A stretch of 64,000 nt of DNA from Lytechinus pictus (Eukaryota > Echinodermata > Echinoidea > Temnopleuroida > Toxopneustidae): positions 10,087,501 through 10,151,500 of the forward strand of contig NC_087262.1 of NCBI RefSeq assembly GCF_037042905.1. Reading direction: 5' to 3'. Under the pieces are notes generated by a model. That model had not been told where the DNA came from and ran no database searches. It saw nothing but the letters and a program-made list of their open reading frames with translations. The translations under genes were made by a program, and so were the position numbers. Positions 22,101-33,636 of this stretch are shown here, piece after piece; position 1 is the stretch's first letter, and the number at the start of each line of letters is the position of its first letter.

Positions 22101-25100
22101 ATGCAAAACAAGTGTATTTCTGTCACAATTTCCCCAAAGTTGAACAGATTTTTCTGGCCCCAAAAAATTTTACTTTAATATGCAATGTTACCTACAAATA
22201 TGTAATCATAATGAGTGATTAATTTGAGAGGAAACCTGTAAATCATTTAATAAATTGCACATTATCATAGATACATAGTGATCTACATGAACACTGAAAG
22301 CCCCCCCCCCCCTTGAATCAAGGTCAATAACTTTTTAATGAGGATGAGTTGAGCAATCTACTTGAATATACACATTGCAACAATTACCAGCTATTATTAG
22401 AGAGAAAATAAAGACAGGCATTATTTCATAAGCACAGGGAAAAGATTAATTTTGGATGTTTGCAAGATTTATTCATTCAAATTTAACTTCCTCTCTTGTA
22501 CATAAATTCTTAAATTTTTCAGGGGGGGGGGGGGTAAAATTTGCCTAACACTGCACCAAAATGCGTTTAAAAAAATCTGCAATAGCCCAAAGGTGGAACA
22601 AATTCTGATTACAATTCTTTCCTTGAGATCTACATGTAAGACCTGTTTCACAAAACAGCTTGTAGTTAAAAGCTACTTAAATCATTTGATTTGATTGGAT
22701 GCTAGTAAACTTTAGCTTTATATACATTTTATGTAGAAATTGTGCACTTTTTATAAATATGACAGGTCCTTTTAAAATAGGACCAGTGATTATCTTTTAT
22801 ACAACTTTTCAAGACTTCAAATCATTCTGTTTATGGGATTTTGTTAAAAGTGCTAAAAAAAGATTCAGTGACCTCGATTCCCCAAGTTCACAAGCTATTG
22901 TTTATGACTTTTCGTCTTCTAATATTCCTGTTATAAAACGAATATGTTTACATTGACTAGCGCACTTGACAGGTTGGTGAACTTTCCTAGATTTTCTTGT
23001 GTGGAGAAATCTTTGAAATATGAGACAGTGCCTGTATAGCTGGGATGATCCAAATGTTCTGACCAGCACCCCTACAATAGTGCTAACCATCTGTTAGTAG
23101 ACCAAGCACCCCAGGGGGCATTGGGACCTCAATAAGGTGGAAAAAAGCTGCCAGAGTAGTCGGACTTTCAAGCACCATTGTACAATATCCACAGATATTT
23201 AATCAAGATCTTTATCTTAGATATAATTTGTAATACCTAAACTGCGATAAACAATAAATAATTTCACTCAAAAAATTCATTAACTAAAAGAGAAAAAAAA
23301 TCACTAAACAATGCACCCTGCCGAAAAACCTTGTCATCTTTGTGTACAATTGAATGCACCACCCAAAAGTCTATGCGCTATTGTCGCCTAGACTAGTATG
23401 AGGTCAATACTGTAAACTGTTAGTATTGTGTTTTGAGTCTTTCGACCTCAGCCCAAGTGAATAAACCTGTAGATAGACCTAGAGTCTATGGCCGGACTTC
23501 TGAATTGGGTTTAACTTAAACTCAGGTTTCAAGTTGTGGTTTAAGTATGGATAGCCAATTGTTACATAAATCACTATTCCAGTAAAGATATCATATTTCA
23601 GCTCATTTGGCTCTCAAATTATTCATACTGTAATTACATGTATCAAGGAAGTATAAATAGATGATTGTCTTCACCATTGAAGAATCAGGAAAGAGCACAG
23701 TAAACATAAGAAACATACAACTTAATACAAATTTGACACTTTTGGCTTCCCATAATTTAAGCACAGAGTTTGTAGACCATGGTCTATAAAGTTAAACCTG
23801 ACTTCAGAATACGGGCCTATATATTTACCTTTGTTTCCTTTTACAGGAGGAACATAAATGGCTTGTCCTGGTTTCTTTGCATGGCTCTTGTTTTCCTTTG
23901 CGATTGTTTTCTGCTGCTCTTGCATTACTTTCACCTCCTTGTCGTAGTCATCCCTGAAAAAAAAAAATTTGATTAGCCTTGACAGTCACTTTGTCCAACA
24001 CAGCCCCCCCCAAAAAAAAAAAAAAAATTTGCCTGTCTATAGTAAGAGTAAAACGGTTAGCAGTTAAGTCGAACTTTAACTGTTAATCATTTTACTTAAG
24101 ATCTACAGTAAAAAACCCAAATATCGGATGGTTCCACATAAGCCCGAGTCATATCGATTATTTTGAAAACCGGTGTTCGACAGCTTTAATTCGATCGAAC
24201 ATTGATGCATCGAATTTTGAAGGCGCGGCAGGGAAAATCAAGTCAATTCTTTTTTGCTCCGGCAGTCGCGTCGATGCGCTATGCACGCTTTATATGCGCT
24301 GGCCGGGTGAGCGTTGCACAAGCAGATGATAGAGCAAAGTTTGTTTGTATTTTCCATGATCACAAAACACAAAAAAAGCCGGGGACCAATGCAGAATTCT
24401 TCCCAAAATATCATCAACAATGTTATTTGCAGATGACAACATATAAGTTTAAAATGAAACAATATCAAAGACATGAATCACGCAGAGTCGATCCGAACGA
24501 TTTTCGGTCAACTAGCATTCGCGGTCCAGACTCGCACACACCAGCCCCGCCCGCAGCCCCGTACACTCACTCTCCCGAAACGACAGGCGTGCTTGATGCC
24601 AGCGCCAGCAAACAAGTGCAAACAGCGGGAACACTGTAACTTGCCTGAGATTGAGTAGTTGGATCCAAAATGAGCTCCAAATTGATGGGAATAAATACGT
24701 AATTTTCTCTGGATGGTCATTTGAATTGGTATTCAATGCTGATATAACGATTGTGAGGAAAGATTGTGGAATATGAGTTATGACGATGTTCGAGAATTAA
24801 TCCTGATATGATAATCCACTTTTTTTATATTTTAGACAGAAGACAAGAGCATGCGATCGAAATAAATATGAATGTCTCGGATCGAGCTCTAAATTCATAT
24901 AAATTATTATTGGATGTTAAATAATTACGATTCAATAAGATTTTATGGCCATACTAAAAATATTGACGAAGTCAGCAAAGTATATATCATGTTCATTAAT
25001 AGTATTATCTGGCATTATTTTTATTTTTATTCCATCTCTGGCCTGGACGTCTCCGGAGCTAGCTCCGAGAAAAAAGAAGCACAATGCGCATGCGCGTTCG

Positions 25101-26820
25101 TTGACGTAGGACATATTTTCCATTCATGAAAACAGAGCCCAAAGTTGGGCACAAACTAGCTTCAAATTGATGGGAAAAATATCAAACGCAATTTTTTCTG
25201 TTTTGTCATGTAAAATGTTATTATATGGTGATATTACGATCTTGAAAAGAGTTTCTGCATTTTGACAATGTTCGAGAATCAATCCTGACGTGATAATTTT
25301 TTTTTAGACAAGTGCACTCACTCAAGTCGATCGTCATGTGATGTCCGTCATTGAAAATTGAAACGAAATACAAACGTTTCACATCAAGCTCTAAATTCAT
25401 ATTAAATGATTATCATATGCAAATTATTGTTAAATATTACGATTAAATAATGTTCTATGGTCATGATATTAATATTGTTCATGATAGCAAGGTTTATTTT
25501 ACGTTGATCCATCAATTTTTCGGCTATTTTCTGGTTTGATTAAAGCACAGTACTGCGCATGCGCTGCACGATCGATGACTTCCATTCATGAAGAATTAAT
25601 CGTGCATATTATCCCGGCAAGAGCAGACGAGTAAGACTCGAACTATGACCGAAATAAACTTCAAATTAATGGTGAATAGGCATCATAATTACACAATCGG
25701 TTTCATTTTGGGGGAATACAAATCAAGTAAGTAGTAGTCAAGTTGGACATTACTCTTTATTTTGATGATTGTGTGAACCAAACGAGTCGGCCAGCCGACG
25801 TATTTTTTTTTTTTTTTTTTCGATGCACCGATTTTGCAAAATCTGCACCGGCGCTCGATGACATCGATCGAACACCGATTTTAAAATCGATTCGACTCAG
25901 GCTTAGTTCCAAATATCGGACAAAAATGAATTTGATGTGTCATTTATCATTCTTATCATAACAGAAGGTATATCAAATAAATTTTTACTTGTTAGCACCT
26001 CAAAACAATTTTTAAAATGTTCCTGGTCGTCCGTTTAGTAACCTGTTTTATTTTCCTTTAGAAATCCACTGCCAAACGCGGTTCATGGATGTCATGGTGC
26101 GAGGTTAGTATACTAATACTAACCTCGCAATACTTGTGAGAGCCCATATTATAATCGAGGTATTAAAGTGCATAACTTATTTTTTCCCCTTTTATTTGGG
26201 TGCTATTGCGCGCGACCCCATTCTACCCCATTTTGGAGAGTACCCTCTGCCTAATAAATACACGGACGAGTCCTGGGCTCAGGCCCGAGCTCCCTGCCTG
26301 GGATACTATAGGGCGATTGCATGCTAGAAAAAAAACCGAAAAGTTGTCTCCTTCTACCCCAGTCTCGATCGGCCATTTTGTTACAATCCATAACAAAAAT
26401 GGCCGATCGAGACGGGGGTAGGAGAGAACTTTTCGTTTTTTGAGGTTCCAGTCTGTGCCCAGACATGCCAGATGTCAGGAAACTGCCACTCGTTAGACCT
26501 TCATCCATATAATCGTGGTAAGTGCATAATTTCTGTTTTCACAATTCATTTGGAGAAATTCAGACCATAAATCACCCTAGTCCCGTGAGTATTGTAAAAT
26601 ACACGGTAAGCCCCTGGGCTCCCGCCCTCTGCGCGGGCGGGAGCTCCCTGGGTTAGCCTTGCTGAGGCTGTGCCTGTGCCATGCATGATCAATTATCGCC
26701 TGACCTCTTTTGCTGGTTGCGAATGATATGTTTCATGAATCCGGAAGTAAGATCTAAACGAGAAACATTTCCGCCACGGTCACTCGTCCCATCATCCAAT
26801 TCCAAGTCACAATCTTCCAT
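19049..26820 (-). CDS. C2orf68: UPF0561 protein C2orf68 homologue, complete four-exon gene
   Basis: Four exons join in matching phases (AG+G, G+GA, phase 0) to a 151-residue protein, close to the 166 of the human protein. The N-terminal part has GFMKHIIRNQQKRDDYDKEV, matching the family block GF..xIRRNQIxRDDYDK. A basic lysine-rich middle follows, then a lone APPV-like segment (AIYVPPVKG). The C-terminal domain has IFRLQYEDPDREISEWLVHK, GDDPHGIAVRFG and ALGSFIEEEMEKRG, matching the family's LEYE, GDD and final helix. No signal peptide or membrane segment is visible. Molecular function is unknown. Introns are 2751, 2665 and 1900 bases and hold a MULE-like element, two MITEs, a SINE and a satellite. 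Start codon 26818-26820 is the first ATG of the exon and gives an acidic N terminus. Confidence 0.86.
19440..20790 (+). repeat. Satellite of about 155-base units with DR1-like nuclear receptor motifs
   Basis: About seven to eight diverged units, each with ATGTTCAGTGATACTTGATT, a segment like TTATGTCCAAGTTTTATGAA, and a block of TGACC half-sites. The exact DR1-type string TGACCTTTGACC is at 19901, 20053, 20379 and 20571 (spacings 152, 326, 192). The array ends in an (CCG)n run, GGAAAAGCGGCGCC, and GCAGGTGAGACAAAAA, which looks like the end of a mobile element widespread in marine invertebrates. It lies in the last intron of C2orf68. Confidence 0.85.
21072..21163 (-). CDS. C2orf68: C2orf68 exon 3
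   Basis: 92 bases between TTGAAG and GTATGT. Two bases complete a glycine codon, then 30 codons including TIFRLQYEDPDREISEWLVH, the conserved start of the C-terminal domain. Confidence 0.85.
21361..21755. mobile_element. MITE with CAGACCTGCCAACC ends and 6-base target duplication
   Basis: The left end CAGACCTGCCAACC pairs with the right end GGTTGCCAGCTCTG. Both sides carry TTTATA. Internal AACGTACT and ATACG motifs are repeated near the right end. A second copy lies at 34783-35220. Confidence 0.82.
21756..21993 (-). mobile_element. tRNA-derived SINE
   Basis: Read on the minus strand it starts with a tRNA-like head: GCGTCGTGGTCTAGTGG (A-box region) and GGTTTGATTCC (B box), then the body shared with the other SINE copies (CAGCCATGGCGT, GCTGCACTC, AATGGGTACC). 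The tail near 21756 has GCGCTTTATAAAC. The B box differs from the canonical GGTTCGAATCC at two or three places, so the copy is old. Confidence 0.82.
22000..23488. other. C2orf68 intron 2, no further coding seen
   Basis: AT-rich, with poly-C and poly-G runs near 22297 and 22503. Open frames at 22469-23090 have no recognisable features and no conserved exon borders. Confidence 0.5.
23489..23818. mobile_element. MITE abutting the C2orf68 exon 2 splice donor
   Basis: The right end GACTTCAGAATACGGGCC and left end TGGCCGGACTTCTGAATTGG are inverted repeats of the same family as the element at 3478-3744 (shared GGTTTAAC / GTTAAACC inner part). Its right edge is about 10 bases from the exon 2 boundary at 23829. 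Confidence 0.75.
23829..23953 (-). CDS. C2orf68: C2orf68 exon 2
   Basis: 125 bases between TTTTCAG and GTAAAT. It completes an arginine codon and continues DDYDKEVKVMQEQQKTIAK, then a basic segment and AIYVPPVKGNK. RDDYDKxV is the best conserved motif of the family. Confidence 0.87.
24129..25910. mobile_element. MULE-like element with long TIRs and 10-base target duplication
   Basis: The 10-base direct repeat AAATATCGGA flanks it exactly (24119-24128 and 25911-25920). The termini are imperfect inverted repeats of over 60 bases: left AAGCCCGAGTCATATCGATT ... CCGGTGTTCGA; right, read inversely, AAGCCTGAGTCGAATCGATT ... TCGGTGTTCGATCG. Inside, a segment of about 475 bases starting near 24660 (AAATTGATGGGA ... 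GATGTTCGAGAAT) repeats near 25150, with a shorter third part near 25655. A 9-11 base duplication plus long TIRs is typical of Mutator-like elements, but no transposase was found, so the class is inferred. Confidence 0.75.
24202..24639 (+). pseudogene. Zinc-binding-like ORF relic inside the MULE-like element
   Basis: A 145-codon frame with KFVCIFHDHK followed by KYHQQCYLQMTTYKF. The C-x-x-H ... YH-x-x-CY layout resembles a cysteine/histidine segment seen in many uncharacterised transposon-associated invertebrate proteins. It ends in a proline- and threonine-rich tail. No intact function is proposed. It may be a captured or residual element fragment. Confidence 0.3.
26098..26129. repeat. Perfect short hairpin
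   Basis: TGCGAGGTTAGTAT pairs exactly with ATACTAACCTCGCA across a 4-base loop, in intron 1 of C2orf68. Its role is unknown. Confidence 0.8.
26343..26425. repeat. Long hairpin around GTCTCGATCGGCCATTTT
   Basis: The left arm has CTACCCCAGTCTCGATCGGC and the right arm the near-exact inverse, separated by about ten bases. It is probably the core of a foldback element in intron 1 of C2orf68. Confidence 0.75.
26705..26820 (-). CDS. C2orf68: C2orf68 exon 1 with start codon
   Basis: ATG at 26820-26818 opens MEDCDLELDDGTSD, followed by RLDLTSGFMKHIIRNQQK, ending AAG AG before GTCAGG. The AG completes the AGG arginine codon with exon 2. GFMKHIIRNQ matches the family's first conserved block. Confidence 0.86.
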
Positions 26821-26895
26821 TTTAATCCTGGCCTTTCACTTAATTTTAAGCTGGCAAGAACCCCGTCGCCTGTCGCCAATTTAATATAGATCGAG

Positions 26896-29885
26896 AGCCA
26901 GTGTCATAGGCGATTTGAACCGGCCAGCCGATCGGGGCCGGAGGAACTAATCGGCGGCTCTTTTTATCCGCCGATTTGTTCCGAATTTTGTTGTGTGATG
27001 CGATCGTCATAGCCGATTTGTTCCGACCAGGCGATTTGTTCCTATATACGCCGTTCATGCAACTTTGACACCCCTTCAGCAAAAATGTAGAATTCCAGTA
27101 GTCCTTTTCAACCAATAATTGGCTCCTCCAAATCAACCACACCCACAGAACAATATAGTTGCCAATTTATGAATCTTATTTTGGACATAGAGATGTATAT
27201 AGTGGATCGTATTACCGAACACTTTTCATGAATTCAATCATATCAAACACATTATTCTCATAAAATGCACCAAACATTCACCATAAATACACAATTACCT
27301 ACAAAATATAAATATGTAAAAATTTTGCCGAAATCGTTTTTCCTTTATACGATATTAGCTTCCAATCGGACCCCTCTTCGCATGTGAAATATTTTGGTCA
27401 CTTGAAAAAGGTATCGTATTACCGAACGTGTGTTTTCTATGGGAAAAGTTGAGAAAAAAAAAACAAAATCACTGATGAGCTATTTTGACCATATTTTATT
27501 ATTTTTAGAATATTAAGACTTTGAAAAATTGTTTTTTACCATTTTTCATCATCTTTCTATTCAAGTTCTCTTTGGAAGGATGTTGCAAAATTTTGAGCGT
27601 ATGAAATTATTTTCTGATGCGTAGGATGCGTTCGGTAATACAAGGCCGGTCGGATATACAATCACTCACTATATATATGTTTTGGAAATATATAATTTAT
27701 GCATTATTTTAGCACACTTCCAATTGATTACAGCTGTGTTGGGCCACGAAGTCATATTCACACTGAGCGCTCCCTTTGTACACCTGCATGATGTGCTATT
27801 CGTGAACTTCGATTTTGTATAGATCTATGTCTTCATTACTCAAGTAAGAAATCGGGGCAAGAAATAGGATGGGATGGCGACTGATGTGCTGAGGGTGGGT
27901 GGGGGTAAACACTGCTGCGTGCTCATATGCACCAAAACCCCCAAAGTAGAAAAGAAAAAAAATATATATCAATAAAAGAACTAAAAGCTTAATAGTCCAA
28001 CAAGGCTGCCAAAAACACAGGGAACTCTCAGTGACACTTTTTTTCTTTCTTTTTGGAGGGGGGGGGGGGGGCTAAGGGGCTAAGCAGGGGCCGCGGTTTT
28101 TTCCAAAACCGTGTACAAAAACGTAAAAATGACCACAGGATTGTATTTTTTTGCATGGTCAGCCCCCCACACTTTTGGCTCAGCCCCCCCCCCCCCCACT
28201 TTGAAAACCGTTCCGCGGCCCCTGCTAAGGACCCCCGGGTATATAGTCCTAAAAGGAGGTGCCAAAAGGAGAAAGAAATAGATGAAAATATAAGGGAGAG
28301 AAAAAAAGGGAGATTCGAAGAAGGATCGCTAAAATGGGGGAAAGTATAAGAGAGAAAAGGGGAAAAAAGGAAGAGGCAATTAAGGAGGGGGTAGAAAGGG
28401 AAAAAAGAAGGGTGACAAGGGGGAGATTAAAAAGGTTATACAAGAGTGTGGGTGGCTATTTAAAGTGTGGCCTGTAAGGAGGTGCCGAATTGATCATAAT
28501 TATGTTCGACCTTTGGGCAGCAATTTGATGTTTGGCCTGGGACGCATTCATGTTTCACATGGGGGGGGGGGGACAAATTGACATTAAATTACTTAGGGGG
28601 CATCAAATTGACCTGTATAAATGAGGGGCCACCAAATTGACCTTAAAATCGGGGGAGGGGGGGGGGGCTTTGGTGCTGACATAAGCAAACACACACACAG
28701 GTGTATATATATCTTATTTATGACGACTCAAAACTGGTCGTAGCTTCCTACGATCATCAAAGCTTTGCGCAATAAGATACTAAGCAGCAACAAGTTTTGT
28801 ATTGTCGTTTTTTTTTCACTGATCATTGAAGTATGGCACCGACGTTCTGTCCGCGGGTCATTTCTCAAGCTATATATTTCACCAAATTTATACATACGAA
28901 GAAAAAGGAGAATAATATAATCAGGGGCGGCGGAGCAAATTTGAAAGTGGAAGGGGCACGGGGAAAATGGGGGAACTTCCTCTTTTGAAAAGTGAACTTA
29001 AAACAAAAAACAATTTTAAAAGAAAATAGTCTACTATATATCTACCCCAGAGGCATAATGAGGCAAAAGTTTTGAGGGGGCAGACTTGGTGTACGATTTT
29101 TTTCTAAGCTGCGAGCTAGCAAAATGTTGACATATTTTAATAAAAAATATAATTTGTGATATATAGATTTTGACACAATTTTCAGAGAATAATATATGTC
29201 AAAAGGGGGTATTGTGTGCAAACAGATACCCCCCCCCCCCCATGCCTAAGGTAGTGCAAGATGTCCTCTCATTAAATAAATAAAAAATCACGGACCATGT
29301 TTACAATCAAAAAGTAAAATGTTGTATAAAAACTAGCTCCTACTCCAAAAAAGAGACGTGGTACAGTACCGTATATGTCAACTGTCCAGCGCTGCAATAT
29401 ACGCATGTCGCGTGCGCAAAAAAAGTGTAGCCGTACGAGGCTGAAATACCTCTTATCTAGACAAACAATTTTTATTTTAGACAGAATTATAGAAATAATC
29501 GGTTCTGTTATAGTATTAAAATTACATTAACAATTACACCAATATTGAAACATTTGATCAAAACAAATATTTATAGAAATATATTTCTTATCTTTAAACA
29601 GAATTATAGAAATCATCATTTCTAAGCTATAATATTCAAATTACATCAAAAATTACACTAAGATATATATTGACATTTATCAAAGTAAATAATTATAATA
29701 TCTACCTTAGAAAGATTTGATAAATGTGGAAGCAAACGGCGGCTCTCCTATCGTTTCGGCAAAAATTTGAACCAGTCATTTGGAACTGGCGGGCCCGATC
29801 GACTAGCCGTTTTGTACTGGTGGTACTAATCAGCTAGCTGTTTTGGACCGCCGGTACCCGGGCCAGTTCGCTATGACACCGGGCT
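26896..29885. mobile_element. Possible 3-kb TIR element upstream of C2orf68
   Basis: The left edge AGCCAGTGTCATAGGCGATT and the right edge, read inversely, AGCCCGGTGTCATAGCGAAC are similar, and related GC-rich blocks follow inward on both sides (GGCCAGCCGATCGGGGCC left; CGATCGGGCCCGCC right, inverted). The inside has ATCGTATTACCGAAC repeats (27206, 27415, and inverted at 27630), a nested MITE and AT-rich filler, with no transposase. It starts about 75 bases upstream of the C2orf68 ATG. No target duplication was found, so two separate relics are possible. Confidence 0.45.
28083..28226. mobile_element. Short hAT-like MITE with CAGGGGCCGCGG ends
   Basis: AGCAGGGGCCGCGG at the left pairs exactly with CCGCGGCCCCTGCT at the right; the inner TTTTCCAAAACCG / CGGTTTTCAAAG pairs too. 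CTAAG occurs on both sides and may be the target duplication. CAGGGG-type ends are common in hAT MITEs. Confidence 0.8.
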
Positions 29886-32473
29886 ATGGGCGCAGTTCAT
29901 CAACGAACGTAGAGGGCAGCAACACATATCGACGATTTACGGTGGCTGCCTATGAAGCGTATATACTATTAATTAGCGTTTTTATGAAAGATTTATATTG
30001 TTTAATGTAAAAAAAACGGCCAAAGAAACATATATAATTAAAAAATACACTGGAATAATTAAAATGTATGATTTGCGATCCAAATTATATGATAATTTTG
30101 CAGTTGATAAATTAGAACGACGTATTCCTGCATGATTATTCAATTTAATTCAATTCATTTATTTCACTCGATAAAAATAACATTGAAAAAAAAATATATA
30201 AAAATAGGCCTATACAGGTAAATAAGAAATACACAATGACAAGAACAAAACAAAGTAACAAAAATGATAATACAGTAAATAGCGTACAAAACAGGCTTCG
30301 AGTGTGGACTGGCATTAAGATCTGTTAGAAGTTCCACCCCAGTAAAGAAAGAAAAAGAAGGGATACAAAACAGAACATACAAAGACAAAAGAATACAAGG
30401 GTTATTGCTTTGATAAGAATAATTATGCCCTGATGAAACAGTTTCTGACAGCATATAGTTGTTTTTTTCATGCATTTGATTTGTTTTGTTATATTTTTCC
30501 TTTTGTTCTGTTTATTGTTAGAAATGTTAATTTATCATTGTAATGTTCGATATAATTTGTAAAAAAAATTGTGCATTTTATTTTGATTGTAATCCTTCAT
30601 ATTTGGATTTGAAATCAATAAAAATAATCTTTAAACTTGAAACTTGTAAATATGCCGTTCCTACACGAGTGTGCCCTCCTTTTGAAAGTCACAGCATACC
30701 TTTTTTTAATAGCAATATGTCCTTCATACACAAGTAAGGACATTTTTTAATACTATTATTATTTTTATTTTTGCTTTTCATTTACGTGGACGATTAAACC
30801 TTCATTTTTAGGTGGAAACCCTTTTTTTTGCTCGTCTAATTTTGTTTGGGAAAATGTGCCCCCGGCCGCGCGGGTGTGCCCCCTTGTAAAATCCTGGATC
30901 TGCCCGTGGTTGTGTCTTTGGTTTTCTGCCGATTCAGGCTCATGTACTTTTTTTTCTTTACGAAACGATTACGGGGGCTTAATTGCGTTGGAAGAGGGGC
31001 GGGGCAGGAGGGACGGGAAAGGTGGTCTGAATGATTGATTTGATTTTAGTTTGTGCAGTTATTGAATTTGTAAATTAGCATATAAATCATTATTTCTGCT
31101 TGGCATATGTTACTGGAAGAACTAACTAATACTTTGAAATACACACACACACACACACACAAAAATAAACAGTCAGGGCAAAAAATGGAATGGGAAGAAA
31201 CTAGAAGTCCATCAATAGGAAGGTCTGGCGGGCCTGTGCTAATCAATATTAGGCCTATATACCTTTCAAGTTCTATATAGGCTTGGGCTGAATGTATCAA
31301 GACTCACCGAGTCCCCCAATAGTGATCAAACATTAATAATAAAGAGGGGGGGGGGCAAAAAAGAAGGGGCATGCAGAGAGGAGATACGAAGAAGCCACGA
31401 AAGATAATGGAGGTGGGTATATAAGGGGATAGAAAGAGTTAATTGAAAAAAAAATTCAGGTCAAGGCCTAGCAATAAATGCCGCGTAATTCGCGCTTGTA
31501 TATTGCCTTTTAATGAGATTCATAATCATGTTCATTATTAACTGACGGCGGAGCTTTAAAAAAATCAGGTCAGTAAAAACTTATTTCGAATTGATATCGT
31601 TTGGTTGCATAAGCATTTATCATTTTTAGGTTTTAAACATTCTTCTCGCGTTTCGTGCCGATACTGTTTGTTTGAATTGAATAACTTAATTTCTTCCATT
31701 ATTTCATTTCCCTTCTTTTCCTTTACAATTTCCTTTGTTATATTCTACTTTTCTATCTGCATATGTCTATATCTTAATTACTTGCCATGGGCATAGATGA
31801 GGCCGTTTCTTCTGTTGTTGCTGCCCCAGTGTGATTTATATTATATCTAACCATGGACCTCTCTAGCTAGCAGGTCCATGCATGGTCTAACATACTAAAA
31901 TCGTTCATATCTTTCACATACAATACAATATTTCATAATATAACATAAACAGTATTTTATAAATGAAAGAGCGGCCATGATGCCTAAAATAATGTATGTA
32001 AAAGAGTAATGTAAAATAATTTGATTTGATTCATTGTTTTTGTTTTATTTCATCGCTAAACTCTAAATTCCACACTAATCCAATGAACAACTTCAACCCT
32101 GGACTTAACACTATACCCTACCCTAAACGCAGGATTTTTCGAAAGGGAGGGGGGCACATTCATTTTGCCCCAAGGAAAAATTTGACAAGACAAGCAAAAA
32201 AAAAGTCTTCACTTTCAAGGGGGGGGGGGGGGGGCACACTTCTGTTTTAACGGCATTTTTACATTACAAATTTTAATTGTGCCTCTCAAAGGGGGGGGGG
32301 GGGGGGGGCACGGGCCGGCTGTGCTCCCCCTGCCTAAACCTAACATAAAAACCTATAGGCTATTGCAACCCTACATCTTAGATGAAGTTAAGCAAGGAGC
32401 AAATGTCACGGTCACCCTCTAATCCCCTATTTTTCCTCTCACTTTCTTGACCCTCTCTATTATTTCCATCAAC
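28227..32473. other. Intergenic DNA, no gene seen
   Basis: Purine-rich low-complexity DNA (28260-28450), many poly-G/poly-C runs of 9-18 bases (28560, 28655, 29230, 31348, 32220, 32290), and a (CA)n microsatellite at 31140-31160. At 30147-30480 an AATTCAATTCA-type end followed by AT-rich sequence looks like the 3' end of a LINE on the minus strand. No conserved protein segment was recognised. Confidence 0.5.
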
Positions 32474-33060
32474 TTAAAGGGATGGTCCGGGCTGAAAATA
32501 TTTATATCTTGATACATAGAGTAGAATTCACTGAGCAAAATGCCGAAAATTTCATCAAAATCGGATAACAAATAATAAAGTTTTTGAAGTTTAAAATTTT
32601 GCAATATTTTGTGAAAACAGTCGTCATGAATATTCATTAGGTGGGCTGATGATGTCACATCTCCACTTTCCGTTTTCTTATGTTATTACATAAAATCATA
32701 ATTTTTTCATTATTTCATACTTGTGTGAATAATATGTCTCCCTTATAATGAAATAAGTTGCATCAATAAATATCTAATGCACTAAATCAGTTGTCATTCC
32801 AATTTTTCTACTTCTTGGAGGAAAAAATTTGAATAAACCTCATTTCATATAATAAAATACAAAAGAACAAGTGGAGATGTGACATTAGCCCACCTAATGA
32901 ATATTCATGACGACTGTTTTCCCCAAATATTGCTAAACTTTAAAATTCAATAACTTTGTTATTTGTTATCCGATTTTGATGAAATTTTTGGCATTTTGCT
33001 CAGTGAATTCTATTCTATTTATTAAGCTATAAATACTTTCAGCCCGGACCATCCCTTTAA
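32474..33060. mobile_element. Palindromic MITE, TTAA family B
   Basis: The left end TTAAAGGGATGGTCCGGGCT and right end AGCCCGGACCATCCCTTTAA are exact inverses. The arms stay paired for about 190 bases (for example ATGAATATTCATTAGGTGGG inward on the left and its inverse on the right). Total 587 bases, flanked by TTAA, no ORF. Confidence 0.9.
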
Positions 33061-33636
33061 AGTTCAAGTCCAACCCGGAAAACTGTTGATTTGAATAAAT
33101 AGAGAAATTTTCATCAAAATAGGATGTAAAATAAGAAAGTTATGACATTTTAAAGTTTCGCTTATTTTTCACAAAACAGTGATATGTATGCCTGTACAAC
33201 TCACATGCACATGAGACAGTCGATGTCCCTTACTCACTATTTCTTGTTTTTTATTGTTTGAATTATACAATGTTTCATTTTTCACAGATTTGACAATAAG
33301 GACAAACTAGACTGAACCATATATATAGTATCAAACAATGTTAGTTCCACATGTTGAGGGAGGAATTAATCATTGTTTCACTTGACAATGAGGAGAAATT
33401 AGCATATTTCATATAATAAAATACAAAAGAAATAGTGACTAGATGACGTCATCAGGTTCCTCATTTGCATACTGACCAGGATGTGCATATAACTGTTTTG
33501 TGAAATTAAGCAAAACTTTAAAATGTCATTACTTTCTTATTTTAAATCCGATTTTGATGAAATTTTCAGTGTTATTCTTGTTGGATTTTTCTCTTTTTAT
33601 TCAAATCAACTATTTGTTGGGGTGGACTTGTCTTTT
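33057..33636. mobile_element. Palindromic MITE, TTAA family A, abutting family B
   Basis: It starts TTAAAGTTCAAGTCCAACCC, sharing the TTAA of the preceding element, and ends near GGGGTGGACTTG. Arms contain AAAATAAGAAAGTTATGACA and the inverse near 33523. Same family as 15986-16516. Confidence 0.85.
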
